Assembly: GCF_002250115.1 (NCBI RefSeq)
Contig: NZ_CP019985.1
Span: forward strand, 4,278,001 to 4,342,000
Reading direction: 5' to 3'
Source of the DNA: Shouchella clausii
GTDB lineage: Bacteria > Bacillota > Bacilli > Bacillales > Bacillaceae_D
Length of the DNA: 64,000 nucleotides
Positions 43,376 through 53,026 of this stretch are shown here, in pieces. Made by a program: the position numbers and the translations under genes. Within the stretch, counting starts at the first letter, position 1; every line of letters starts with the position of its first letter. Below the pieces are notes generated by a model. The model searched no databases, was not told where the DNA came from, and saw only the letters and a program-made list of their open reading frames with translations.

Positions 43376-44884
43376 TTAGGCCGCTTTCGTTGCTTGTTCT
43401 CTCGCTAGCGAGGCTTCTTGCTTTTGTTCACGGAAACCGATGTAGACAAAGAACAAAGCAATTAAGGCATAGCCAATCGTGTAGTCGAAAGCCGCATTAA
43501 GAGCGAGCGAAGGAGCATGTGTAAAGCCAAAGAAAGCAAGGACAGCGCCGATCCCGGCAAAAAGCGCCGCTTTGTGGAACGTTCGATCAATGAGGCACAC
43601 GGTAATAGCGCCAATAATTATAGCTGTAAACATTGCTCCTTGGCCTAGAGGGACAATCCCTTCAGAAATGCCTGCCACCACTTCCCCTGCGCTATTGTTA
43701 AAACGTGTCATCATGTAGTTGGCGATATAAGGAAGCATGGCTAAAGCAACCGCTGGATAGTACTTTTTCTCGTTGTTGGCAAACGTACTCGATATCATCG
43801 ACATGCCGACAAAGACAAGAATCGGCGCAATCGCCGCCATCGGAATAAGTGCCGAAAAAGCAGCGATGAGGCCAGTTGCTGCTGCAAATAAAAACATCAC
43901 TGCATTTAAGATGCTGTAACCCCGACCGGCTTCCATTTCCTTAGCGCCTACTGTTGCAATATACACAGTTGTCGGGAACATGCCCCCGAAACAAGCGCCG
44001 AGCATCGCGCCAATTCCATCTACTGCCTGGCATTCACGAACATCATACGAGTCGCCCGCTGCCGCCATTGCATCAACATTGTTCATCGTTTCAATCGCAT
44101 TGTAAATTGTAATCGGAATGAGTATGCCGAGCAAACCAATCATCACGCCAAATAAAGCGGACATGCCTTCGAACGCTGCCAACGTTGGCAAAAACGGATA
44201 GAAACCAACATTTGCAAACGCGTTTGTAACGTCTGAACTAGATTGGTAGCCTAGTGCAAACGCCAGTATGACGCCAATTATAATCGCAAAAAGGGACGTA
44301 GGAATGCGAAAAGGCATCCCGACTTTTGCCACAAAGCCAAGCAAAATGATCGACAAGGCAACAAGGCCAATGACAGGCACATCAAAAACAGAAAACAACA
44401 TCTCCCCGGCAACAAACGTAAACGCCACCCCTGCTAATGCGCCTAATAACGCCGGACGCGGCGTGTGCTTTCTGACCCAATTGCCAAAAAAAGCAACGAG
44501 CGCTTCAACAAGGCCTGATAAAAAAGCAGCAGCTACAGCTATTTTCCAGGCCAGTTCGTGGTCGTTTGTCATCGCCAAAGCGGGAGCGGTAACACCGAAT
44601 AGAAACACAAACATGACAGGCGTAGATACGCCATAGGATAACGCCGTTACATTTGTACGTTTTTCTTTTATCGCTAGCCGTTTGGCCATGTGTGCATAAT
44701 AGAGGTTTCCGGCAATAACAGCGACAGCCACGCCAGGAATAATGCGGCCAAAGACAAGAGACTCTGGAAATCCCATTCCCAGTAAAGTAACAGTAATGAC
44801 AACAAAGTTTGCGAGATTGTTTTGAAAAAGAGCAAAAAATGCATCAATGTCTTGTTTTTTAAATAAAGGATAATGGCCATTCAT
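43376..44884 (-). CDS. NCS2-type purine permease
   Basis: This 502-residue transporter has about 13 membrane segments and is of the nucleobase-cation symporter-2/AzgA-like group (NNLANFVVITVTLLGMGFP, FGGMFPTTVYIATVGAKEMEAGRGYS). It lies 21 bases after xpt behind the same guanine riboswitch, so the substrate is probably xanthine, guanine or hypoxanthine. In B. subtilis the corresponding operon is xpt-pbuX. This sequence looks more like the AzgA/PbuG branch than PbuX, so no symbol is given. Confidence 0.85.
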   Translation of the reverse strand: MNGHYPLFKKQDIDAFFALFQNNLANFVVITVTLLGMGFPESLVFGRIIPGVAVAVIAGNLYYAHMAKRLAIKEKRTNVTALSYGVSTPVMFVFLFGVTAPALAMTNDHELAWKIAVAAAFLSGLVEALVAFFGNWVRKHTPRPALLGALAGVAFTFVAGEMLFSVFDVPVIGLVALSIILLGFVAKVGMPFRIPTSLFAIIIGVILAFALGYQSSSDVTNAFANVGFYPFLPTLAAFEGMSALFGVMIGLLGILIPITIYNAIETMNNVDAMAAAGDSYDVRECQAVDGIGAMLGACFGGMFPTTVYIATVGAKEMEAGRGYSILNAVMFLFAAATGLIAAFSALIPMAAIAPILVFVGMSMISSTFANNEKKYYPAVALAMLPYIANYMMTRFNNSAGEVVAGISEGIVPLGQGAMFTAIIIGAITVCLIDRTFHKAALFAGIGAVLAFFGFTHAPSLALNAAFDYTIGYALIALFFVYIGFREQKQEASLAREQATKAA

Positions 44885-44905
44885 AAATTATATATTCCGC
44901 CCTTT

Positions 44906-45523
<618 letters not shown>

Positions 45524-45531
45524 TCAAAATA

Positions 45532-45577
45532 AAAAGCCGAAAGATCACTATAAAAATAGAGTGATCTTTCGGCTTTG
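45532..45577 (-). terminator. guanine riboswitch expression-platform terminator
   Basis: AAAGCCGAAAGATCACT pairs perfectly with AGTGATCTTTCGGCTTT, with a T-run on the minus strand. Confidence 0.92.
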
Positions 45578-45600
45578 AAAATAGCAACTGAAAAAGACCA

Positions 45601-45667
45601 CTCGTAGTCAGGCCGTTATCGGCAGCCTGGTAGAGACTCGCGGACCATATTACCGCTATTATACGAG
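45601..45667 (-). promoter_or_regulatory. guanine riboswitch aptamer upstream of xpt
   Basis: The minus strand has the purine aptamer: CTCGTATAATAGCGGTAATA, GTCCGCGAGTCTCTACC, then CCTGACTACGAG closing P1. The C in GACTACG at the specificity position predicts guanine/hypoxanthine rather than adenine. A TATAAT (45705-45710) upstream is a likely -10 box. Confidence 0.95.
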
Positions 45668-45757
45668 CTGATGCTTTGTTCGTTTATTTAGTTTCCCTTG
45701 CCTATTATAAAGAATCTGATCGAAAATAAAAAGAGGTTTGTGGCAAATTGGCCAGAA

Positions 45758-46069
45758 TTACTTTTCCCATTTTATTGCAGTCGGCTTCAAGCAGCTCCTA
45801 CATTCAAAATCGACTGTCAACGTATGGATTGTCGTTTCCGAATGACAATGAGGACACGTAACCGTTTGCACGCGCAGCAACGATAAGCCCACACAAATAA
45901 TCGAAACTGCCAAAATAAGAAAGGCCTGCACCATGCTTTTCGCTTCTAAAGAAGCAATCGCTATTCCGGCAACGACACCGGCAATGCCTATAAAGCCTAG
46001 GGCCACTTTCCCTATTTTTAATGGCAATGGACTTTTTTTGCGTACCAACACAACCGTTTCTTTATCCAT
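45758..46069 (-). CDS. small membrane protein with zinc-ribbon motif
   Basis: This 103-residue protein has two adjacent membrane helices (about 19-40 and 46-65) and a C-terminal four-cysteine zinc ribbon, CPHCHSETT and CRSC. The N-terminus (LVRKKSPLPLK) is basic. Membrane-anchored zinc ribbons of this kind are common hypothetical proteins in Bacillaceae. No function is known. Confidence 0.75.
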   Translation of the reverse strand: MDKETVVLVRKKSPLPLKIGKVALGFIGIAGVVAGIAIASLEAKSMVQAFLILAVSIICVGLSLLRVQTVTCPHCHSETTIHTLTVDFECRSCLKPTAIKWEK

Positions 46070-46173
46070 TAAACAGCCTTCTTTCTATTCATTCGTTTTT
46101 TTATATGTTAACTGTACCATATTGCCACAGCAAGCCAAAGCGTTATCTAAAAGCACCGTTTAAACATTTGCCA

Positions 46174-46704
46174 CTACTGTCGGCTTCCTTCATCTTCTAA
46201 TATGCCAAAGACAAGCGAGTCACGCCAACCATCACTCAGCCGCAGGTGATCGCGCAAATGCCCTTCCTGCTGCATCCCAATCTTCTTTAATACTTTAGCA
46301 GAAGCAATGTTACGAGAATCGCATGTAGCCCAAATGCGATGGAGTTTAAGCCGGTTGAATCCATCGTCTATCAGACATGTAGCTGCCTCGGTTGCTACGC
46401 CTTGTCCCCAATAATCAGGATGGACAATGTAGCCAATCGCGGCGCTGCGGTTAGCAATGTCGATAACTAGCTCGGCGGCTCCGACCACGCGCTCCCTATT
46501 TTTTAAAGCAATTGCAAATGCAAACCTCGTCCGAGGACATTTGCGAGCATCGACAATCGCTTGTTTAACATAGTTTTGTGAATCTTTTTCGTTATTAGGG
46601 CCCCATGTCTGGTACCGGCAGACTCGTTCCAGCGAAGCATACGCATGTACGTCATGCCAATCATCGATTTTAAACTCACGCAAATAGACATTTTTCCCCT
46701 TCAT
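46174..46704 (-). CDS. GNAT family acetyltransferase, RimJ/RimL-like
   Basis: This 176-residue protein has YIVHPDYWGQGVATEAATCLIDDGF (motif A) and RIWATCDSRNIASAKVLKKIGMQQEGHLRDH, the form typical of RimJ/RimL-type transferases that acetylate protein N-termini or small molecules. Start ATG 46704 follows AAGGGAGGT. The acceptor is unknown. Confidence 0.88.
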   Translation of the reverse strand: MKGKNVYLREFKIDDWHDVHAYASLERVCRYQTWGPNNEKDSQNYVKQAIVDARKCPRTRFAFAIALKNRERVVGAAELVIDIANRSAAIGYIVHPDYWGQGVATEAATCLIDDGFNRLKLHRIWATCDSRNIASAKVLKKIGMQQEGHLRDHLRLSDGWRDSLVFGILEDEGSRQ

Positions 46705-46759
46705 TGCTGTCTACCTCCCTTTAACGATTCACTGTTGTCGATCGCCTAGCTTAAACCAA

Positions 46760-47467
46760 TCAACCGTCTGCTGGCTTATACCACTTCTTGAACCGTTCCA
46801 GTTCATTTACGGTGCAACGGACATTAGGGAAGTTGCTCATTTTTTTAATCAAACGGACACTGTCGACGTTATAAACGATCAATTGCACGCCTTCACGACT
46901 GCACTGCTCCGCGAATTTTCTACTGAAATGGCGGATGTGAATAGCCAGAGAGGAAGCGTTAATTGTCTTCATATATGGAAACAATGCTTTCGTTGGCTTC
47001 GTTTGAATAAGGCCAAGCTCAAGCGCTGGAGAAAGTTCCCGCATCCTTCCAATGGAGGCATGGTTAAATGAATTGATATAAACATCCTGCTCCAAGTTAT
47101 AGTCTTTAATCAATTGGTATACAGCTTGCTCAATGCCATTGTCGCCGTTTTTGTCTTTCTTTAGCTCAATCGCCATTTTGCAGCGGCCCGCAAAAGCAGC
47201 AAACACTTCTTTTAATGTAGAAAGTCGTTCTTTTTGATAGACCGTTAACTCTTTTAACGCAGCAAGAGAGTAATCTTTTACATACCCCTTGCCATTTGTC
47301 ACCCGGTCGACTTTTGGATCGTGGATAATCAGCGGTACGCCATCTTTCGTAAGCCTGACGTCCATTTCAATCCAATAAAACCCTAAACGGATTGCCGCTT
47401 CGAACGCAGACAGCGTGTTTTCTGGGTATTTGCGCGAATAGCCGCGATGGGCAATTGCTTTAATCAT
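46760..47467 (-). CDS. glycerophosphodiester phosphodiesterase
   Basis: This 235-residue GDPD-family enzyme cleaves glycerophosphodiesters to glycerol 3-phosphate and an alcohol. The catalytic and metal motifs are present: AHRGYSRKYPENTLSAFEAA, IEMDVRLTKDGVPLIIHD and IELKK. There is no signal peptide, so it acts in the cytoplasm, unlike secreted GlpQ. Start ATG 47467 follows GAGGTGG. It is divergent from the zinc-binding lipoprotein gene. Confidence 0.92.
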   Translation of the reverse strand: MIKAIAHRGYSRKYPENTLSAFEAAIRLGFYWIEMDVRLTKDGVPLIIHDPKVDRVTNGKGYVKDYSLAALKELTVYQKERLSTLKEVFAAFAGRCKMAIELKKDKNGDNGIEQAVYQLIKDYNLEQDVYINSFNHASIGRMRELSPALELGLIQTKPTKALFPYMKTINASSLAIHIRHFSRKFAEQCSREGVQLIVYNVDSVRLIKKMSNFPNVRCTVNELERFKKWYKPADG

Positions 47468-47564
47468 TCGGTCACCACCTCGCCCGTTCTCTTACATTAA
47501 ATGGAGACAGTCGATTTTTCAAGGAAAAGTCAGTAACTTATAACATAAACTTAAAAATAAACCC

Positions 47565-47629
47565 TTCACACATAAGAATTATTACGATATAATCAAATTT
47601 GCTCTTATAAATCGTAAACATTACGCTTA
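47565..47629 (+). promoter_or_regulatory. znuA promoter with Zur-like boxes
   Basis: TTCACA (47565-47570), a 17-bp spacer and TATAAT (47588-47593) form the promoter. AAATCGTAAACATTACGCTT at about 47609-47628 closely matches the Bacillus Zur box, and a half site (ATTATTACGAT) overlaps the spacer. Zinc-dependent repression is predicted. Confidence 0.7.
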
Positions 47630-47644
47630 AAAAAGGAGAGACTG

Positions 47645-49030
47645 ATGAGAAAATATTTGATGGTAGCCAGCGCATCCTTGCTTGCGTTAGGCGCTTGCCA
47701 GCCGGCAGACGAAAGCCAGTCTGGTCCTTCTGAAGAAGATACAATCACTGTGTACACAACGATTTTTCCTTATGAAGATTGGACGAAAAAAATTGGTGGT
47801 GAATTTGTAGAGGTCGAAAACATCGTTCCTGTAGGCGCTGACGCCCATACATATGAGCCGACGCCACAAACGATGATCGACGTCGCTGAAGCCGATGCTT
47901 TCATTTACAACGGTGCAAGTCTAGAAGCTTTTGCCGATAAGATTACTTCTGCCGTTGAAGACCACGATGTTGTTACATTAGAGGCTTCTGCTGCCACAGA
48001 TCTAATTGCTAATTCACACGACCACGACCATGGGCATGATCACGGGAACGAACATGATGATGGGCATGATCATGACGACCATAATCATGAAGCTGAGGAT
48101 GAGCATGATCACCACAACCATGAAGGGGAAGATGGACATGACCATGACCACCATGACAATGAAGGAGAAGCAGGGGATATCGCTACAGCCACAATTGACG
48201 GGCTTGCCGACCATTACCACTCTGGCGACACAGTTGAATTAACAGCACAATCTCCTGAAAACAGTGACCATTGGCATTGGTATACCCTTGCAGCAGGTGG
48301 AGATGCTACTGATCCAGATGCTTGGGAAGTCATACCTGATAACCATTCCGATGTTTATACTGGTACAGCGGAAGAAGACGGCATCCAAATCATCGCTAGA
48401 CAATTTGACGACGACCACCATGTCATTGCCGAAAGCGAGCCGGTAACGATTCAAATTGACGATCATGAGGAGGAAGGCGGCTCACACGATGGCCATCATC
48501 ATGGAGACCAAGATCCCCACGTCTGGCTTGACCCAATTCGTTCAATTGAGATGGCAGAAGCGATTAAAGACATGCTCGTTGAGCTAAAGCCTGAACAAGA
48601 AGCCTATTTTAATGACAACTTTGAAACATTGAAGGCGCAGTTCGAAGAGCTTGATACACAGATGCAAGAAATGGTTAACGATGCTTCAGTCGATACATTC
48701 ATTGTTTCTCATGCTGGTTACGGCTATTGGGAAGAACGTTATGGCATTAAACAAATCGGGATAGCAGGCATTTCCTCGACAGATGAACCATCGCAAACCC
48801 AACTTGTTGAAACAGTAGAAACAGCAAAAGAACTTGGTTTACATTACGTAGTCTTTGAGCCGAATATTACGCCTTCCGTTGCTAAAGTGGTGCAAGACCA
48901 TCTTGGCGCAGAAGCACTGACGATTCATCCCCTTGAAGCCCTTACACAAGAGGATGAACAAGCTGACGCGGATTATTTCTCGATTATGGAGAACAACATT
49001 GAAACTTTGCGCACAGCTCTTAACAATTAA
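47645..49030 (+). CDS. znuA: zinc ABC transporter substrate-binding lipoprotein
   Basis: This 461-residue cluster A-I solute-binding protein has a lipobox LGAC (Cys18) that anchors it outside the membrane. Metal ligands are His68 (DAHTYEP), His292 (DPHVWLDP) and later His/Asp (SHAGYGYWEE, FEPNIT). A His-rich loop (about 125-170) is typical of zinc carriers. Unusually, a domain of about 95 residues (about 178-275) is inserted between the loop and a second His cluster (HDGHHHGD). Zur-like boxes precede the gene. No permease or ATPase genes are adjacent, so the rest of the transporter is elsewhere. Confidence 0.92.
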   Translation: MRKYLMVASASLLALGACQPADESQSGPSEEDTITVYTTIFPYEDWTKKIGGEFVEVENIVPVGADAHTYEPTPQTMIDVAEADAFIYNGASLEAFADKITSAVEDHDVVTLEASAATDLIANSHDHDHGHDHGNEHDDGHDHDDHNHEAEDEHDHHNHEGEDGHDHDHHDNEGEAGDIATATIDGLADHYHSGDTVELTAQSPENSDHWHWYTLAAGGDATDPDAWEVIPDNHSDVYTGTAEEDGIQIIARQFDDDHHVIAESEPVTIQIDDHEEEGGSHDGHHHGDQDPHVWLDPIRSIEMAEAIKDMLVELKPEQEAYFNDNFETLKAQFEELDTQMQEMVNDASVDTFIVSHAGYGYWEERYGIKQIGIAGISSTDEPSQTQLVETVETAKELGLHYVVFEPNITPSVAKVVQDHLGAEALTIHPLEALTQEDEQADADYFSIMENNIETLRTALNN

Positions 49031-49051
49031 AGGCTGTATGCAATAAACACC

Positions 49052-49084
49052 AAAAGCGCCTGGATTTTTCCGGCGCTTTTTTCG
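49052..49084 (+). terminator. intrinsic terminator of znuA
   Basis: AAAAGCGCC pairs with GGCGCTTTT around an 11-base loop, followed by a T tract. Confidence 0.82.
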
Positions 49085-49086
49085 TG

Positions 49087-49572
49087 TTACTGGTTTGAAT
49101 GGTTTTTCCCTTGATGGTGCACCATATCAAGGACAATCATTAAGGCAATGCCTATTGTCTCATGGCGTTGATCATGAATCGTTAAATGGTATGTATCTCC
49201 CCAGCTCAACCATTGTTTCTCGACGTTCATAATTTCTTTGCCATCCCCGACCACACGATAATGATGGTCCAACAAACTGCCCTCTATCGTCCAATCAAGG
49301 GGTTTAATTTCATACTTGGCACGAAAAAAAGTAAGTTTCTTTGTTACGTGGCACAGTTCTTTTTCTTCATTCGAAATCGTGTAATGAGGCAAAAACGAAA
49401 ACAATTTCTCTTTAATTTGCAAGACTGGCTTCCCATCTACGGTTGTGATCGCCAATTGGTTAGCAAAGGAAAACAATTTGCCGTCCACTTTGTATAGCGG
49501 TTTCTCATTGCCGTCAAAAACCGTGAACTGATCTTTAAAGGAGAAAATACGTTGTTTCACATAATAATCCAT
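49087..49572 (-). CDS. LURP-one-related (YxjI-like) protein
   Basis: This protein of about 161 residues has repeated beta-strand pairs with aromatic-basic patterns (YVKQRIFSFKDQFTVFDGNEK, LYKVDGKLFSFANQLAITT, FFRAKYEIKPLDWTIEG), the signature of the LURP-one-related/tubby-like fold, as in B. subtilis YxjI. ATG 49572 is supported by GGGAG upstream; the frame extends to 49641 without a ribosome site. These proteins may bind lipids or membranes, but the role is unknown. Confidence 0.8.
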   Translation of the reverse strand: MDYYVKQRIFSFKDQFTVFDGNEKPLYKVDGKLFSFANQLAITTVDGKPVLQIKEKLFSFLPHYTISNEEKELCHVTKKLTFFRAKYEIKPLDWTIEGSLLDHHYRVVGDGKEIMNVEKQWLSWGDTYHLTIHDQRHETIGIALMIVLDMVHHQGKNHSNQ

Positions 49573-49732
49573 TGTCCATTTGCCACTCCCTTTCCCCTGT
49601 CTATAGCATAACATAAATGAAGCATAGCTTATTATCAACACGGTTCCTGAAGTACACTCGGATACTTGCCTCTTGACGTTCCGTTTGCGATAATAAAACC
49701 AGTTTTAATACTTTTATAAAGGATCATGTGCC

Positions 49733-50542
49733 ATGAATATTTTGGTGACCCTTAACGCCCATTACTTAAAGGCTTTACAAGTCATGTTGACATCGTTATT
49801 TATGAATAATGCAAACGAAGACTTTGCCATTTACTTAATCCATTCGTCCATTCCAGAAAACCAGCTTCAACAGCTGGAGCAATTTGTGTGCCAACAAGGG
49901 CATTCATTGATCATTGTAGAAACGGACAAAACGCTATTTGCCAATGCGCCTGTCGTCAAACATTATTCCTCTGAAATGTATTACCGTTTGTTGGCCTATC
50001 GATTTCTTCCGACGGAGCTTGACCGCATTTTATACTTGGATCCCGATATTTTGGTGTTAAACCCGATTCGCCCTCTGTATGAAACCAATATCGATTCCTG
50101 TTTGTATGCAGCGGCACAGCATAGCTTTATTAACATCCAAGAAATCAATAAGTTTAGACTAAATGCGTATGAAATGGAAGCATACTACAATTCCGGCGTC
50201 CTCCTTATGAACTTAGCCAAGCAACGGGAAACCATGGACATAAACGACATTTTTGCCTATGTCGAAAAATACAGGAATCGTCTCGTCCTTCCTGATCAAG
50301 ATGTATTAAACGCACTCTATTCTCCTCAGATCAAAAATGTCGATGAACGTCTTTATAATTATGATGCTCGTTATTACCGCTACTACAAACTAAAAAGTGG
50401 TGGCCGCTTTGACATTGACGCCGTACTGCGGCAAACAGTCATACTCCACTTTTGCGGAAAAAAGAAACCATGGCATAAAAATTACAATGGCAAGTTTCAT
50501 TCCCTTTATAAGCATTACGAAAAACAGGCATTTCCTAAATAA
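49733..50542 (+). CDS. glycosyltransferase family 8 protein
   Basis: This 269-residue GT8 enzyme transfers a sugar from UDP-glucose or UDP-galactose with retention. The metal-binding DxD is in ILYLDPDILVL, and the family motifs YYNSGVLLMNL and LPDQDVLNALY are clear; LHFCGKKKPWHKNY near the C-terminus is also typical. It has no membrane segment. It is a stand-alone gene with AAAGGA before ATG 49733. The acceptor is unknown; cell-wall glycopolymers are usual. Confidence 0.92.
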   Translation: MNILVTLNAHYLKALQVMLTSLFMNNANEDFAIYLIHSSIPENQLQQLEQFVCQQGHSLIIVETDKTLFANAPVVKHYSSEMYYRLLAYRFLPTELDRILYLDPDILVLNPIRPLYETNIDSCLYAAAQHSFINIQEINKFRLNAYEMEAYYNSGVLLMNLAKQRETMDINDIFAYVEKYRNRLVLPDQDVLNALYSPQIKNVDERLYNYDARYYRYYKLKSGGRFDIDAVLRQTVILHFCGKKKPWHKNYNGKFHSLYKHYEKQAFPK

Positions 50543-50592
50543 CTCACTAGGCTTTTGAACGTGACCAATGGTATTCTCTCCCTATGATCGGT

Positions 50593-50636
50593 AAACAACG
50601 CTCTCCTTCCTTTCTTTTTAGACGAGAGCGTTGTTT
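50593..50636. terminator. bidirectional intrinsic terminator
   Basis: AAACAACGCTCTC pairs perfectly with GAGAGCGTTGTTT around an 18-base loop. It stops the GT8 gene and the convergent ABC operon. Confidence 0.82.
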
Positions 50637-50658
50637 GCTTTAAGCTTCATAGTTATAC

Positions 50659-51753
50659 TTACTGGCTTCTTCGTTCCATTAGATTAATTCCTAGTCCCAT
50701 TGCGATAATTCCAATCAACACCATAACCAACAATGACATGCCCACATCCTGCAAACCAGCATTATAAAAGATGACAGCCATAATGGCGTCCATCGCATGT
50801 GTCAGCGGAAATAAATCGGCAATAAACAGCAACACAGGGTTTGTAATCGTCCCAGGCATCATATATGCCCCACTAATTAGCGGCATAATGGGAATAAGCG
50901 AAGGGTAAATCGCCAAAAATTGCTCCGGCGTTTTTACAAAACCGGTAATAAGCATCGCCACGCTAATCATACTAAAAGTAAAAAATGCTGCGATTAAAAT
51001 GACAAGCCATAGTTGGTCTCCTACCTCATAATTTAAGCCATACTTAAACACAATCAGCACGACGCAAATTTGAAACATGGTTATTAAGAAACTATATAAA
51101 AGATAACTGCTGTACATGCTGGTTTTGCTTATCGGCGACAGAATCATTCGATTCCATACGCCAGAAATTTTATCGTACATCACATTGTTGACTTTAAAAC
51201 CGGCAATAAACATGGAGACTAGAAAAGTAAAAGCAAACAATAGCTGCGTCGTCATGTTATACTCTATCGTTTCCTCGCGGTCAATGCCTTGTACGTCTAC
51301 CTGAAAAGGGGCATCCTTCAAATACCGCTCAAACTCCTCACGGCTACTTCCGTCCTCAGCCGATATCGCCGTACCGTATGCCTCCCGTTGAAAGACTTTA
51401 TCAACATGCTGTTGAACAATAGCGACACTAGGTAGTTTGCCAGCGGCAATGAGTTTATAATCTGTTTCCATTAGCTTTACGGCCACATCGAGTTGACCAG
51501 CTCGTATGTCCTCCCGGGCTTGCTCAGGATCAACGATGATAAACTGGAATGCATCATCCCCATTCAACAATTGTTCCCATTTTTTCTCAATACTTGAGGC
51601 ATTCTCCTCCTCACTAAAAATAGCGACTGTTGTCGGCGAATGAACACCGCCAGTAAATAAGAGCGTAGCGAGGATGCTGCCAGCCATTAATAATAATAGC
51701 AAAAGTGGGTTTCGCTTATCTTTCATAAATTGCGCCCATAGTACTGGTTTCAC
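50659..51753 (-). CDS. ABC-2 type permease, LnrN-like
   Basis: This 364-residue permease has an N-terminal membrane segment, a long extracytoplasmic domain (about 40-165) and five to six C-terminal segments. The start is GTG 51753, overlapping the TAG of the previous gene, behind GGGGGGAAGC. It is the last gene of an HK-RR-ATPase-permease-permease set that matches the order of B. subtilis lnrJKLMN (linearmycin resistance). The actual substrate here is not known. Confidence 0.87.
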   Translation of the reverse strand: MKPVLWAQFMKDKRNPLLLLLLMAGSILATLLFTGGVHSPTTVAIFSEEENASSIEKKWEQLLNGDDAFQFIIVDPEQAREDIRAGQLDVAVKLMETDYKLIAAGKLPSVAIVQQHVDKVFQREAYGTAISAEDGSSREEFERYLKDAPFQVDVQGIDREETIEYNMTTQLLFAFTFLVSMFIAGFKVNNVMYDKISGVWNRMILSPISKTSMYSSYLLYSFLITMFQICVVLIVFKYGLNYEVGDQLWLVILIAAFFTFSMISVAMLITGFVKTPEQFLAIYPSLIPIMPLISGAYMMPGTITNPVLLFIADLFPLTHAMDAIMAVIFYNAGLQDVGMSLLVMVLIGIIAMGLGINLMERRSQ

Positions 51754-53015
51754 TACGCTTCCCCCCTTTTTGGATAAAAGGCTAAACCAGCGATACTACA
51801 TAGTACAAAGAATATGATCAACAAGACGCTTGGGCCAACTAGCGACGATACTTGTTCGAACCGGATCCATTCTGTAAACATGACTAATGCAAGACCATTT
51901 GGTGTCCATTCACCAATTTGTTGCAACCAATCAGGCAAAATGTAAATTGGAACAAAATTGCCGCCCACAACACCAAACAGTATAATGACGAGCATAAATA
52001 GGCCATTGGCAGCCTCCACTTTCTTCATTTTCAGTAAAATGGTGGTAAATATAGCAGCTAAGCCGGCAATTGCGAAAGAGACCGAGGTAACGATTCCTAA
52101 GAGTCCTAACCAAAAATTCGCCGTTCGCTCAGGGAATACACCAAGAATGAAATGGGCCAACGTAAAGACAAGCATGATTTGCAGCCAAGCCAAGCAAAAA
52201 GTTGAAACTGTTTTTCCAACTAGAAACAGCAATCGATTTTGATGCGCGATAAGGATGCGATTAAATACTTGTTGCCTCATTTCATGCCCTGTTTTTGTAG
52301 CGACGGTCATAGCGGTAAATAAAGCAAACAATATGGCCATCGTAATCGTGAAATATTGCGTTAATGAAAAGTTCTCCGCTGCTTCCTCCTGTTCAAGGCC
52401 TCCTTCAGGAAGCTTCACCTCTACTTCAGTAGCGCCGGAGAGGGTTTCCAGAGCAAAGTGGTAATTTAAATGATCCATAAAGCCGTGAATGATATTGTAT
52501 AATGCACTAGTGTCACCTGTTTCTTTATCCCTCTTAAACGTCAGCTTTGTCGTCGGGGATTCTCCAGTTACCGCGGCATACAAACTATCAGCAGTAAAGC
52601 CGTCCGGTATAAGAAGAAAGCCATCTATCTCCCCCTCACCTACTTTTTTGACTGCCTCTGACTCCTCTATTTCGTAAACAGTCACCCACTCTTTTAATTC
52701 ATCGCTTTCGAAATAGTCAACTAGTATCTGCACTGGGCGCACTTCATTTGTTCGGTGCACTAGGTCTTGTGCTTCTTGTTCTGAGAATGAAGCATCATGA
52801 AGCAATTTTTCCTTTAATTGTGCTGATGCTTCTGTTTCATCATCCTGATTGACGATCGCTAAACGTAAATCGATCGCATCCTCATCCTTTCCAAGCAACC
52901 CAGAAAAAGCAAAATTGAGCACAACTACTAATAGAATCGGCAGCACCAGCACAGTAATAAGCTCTTTCCGATCACGCCAAAACGTGAGCAAGTCTTTTTT
53001 TATATAACTTCGCAT
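51753..53015 (-). CDS. ABC-2 type permease, LnrM-like
   Basis: This 420-residue permease has one N-terminal membrane segment, a large acidic extracytoplasmic domain (about 40-210) and about six C-terminal segments. It contains TVATKTGHEMRQQVFNRILI, the loop typical of ABC-2 exporters. It starts 11 bases after the ATPase gene and is coupled to the next permease. Together they likely form a heterodimeric exporter. Confidence 0.87.
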   Translation of the reverse strand: MRSYIKKDLLTFWRDRKELITVLVLPILLVVVLNFAFSGLLGKDEDAIDLRLAIVNQDDETEASAQLKEKLLHDASFSEQEAQDLVHRTNEVRPVQILVDYFESDELKEWVTVYEIEESEAVKKVGEGEIDGFLLIPDGFTADSLYAAVTGESPTTKLTFKRDKETGDTSALYNIIHGFMDHLNYHFALETLSGATEVEVKLPEGGLEQEEAAENFSLTQYFTITMAILFALFTAMTVATKTGHEMRQQVFNRILIAHQNRLLFLVGKTVSTFCLAWLQIMLVFTLAHFILGVFPERTANFWLGLLGIVTSVSFAIAGLAAIFTTILLKMKKVEAANGLFMLVIILFGVVGGNFVPIYILPDWLQQIGEWTPNGLALVMFTEWIRFEQVSSLVGPSVLLIIFFVLCSIAGLAFYPKRGEA

Positions 53016-53026
53016 AGCGGCCTCCC

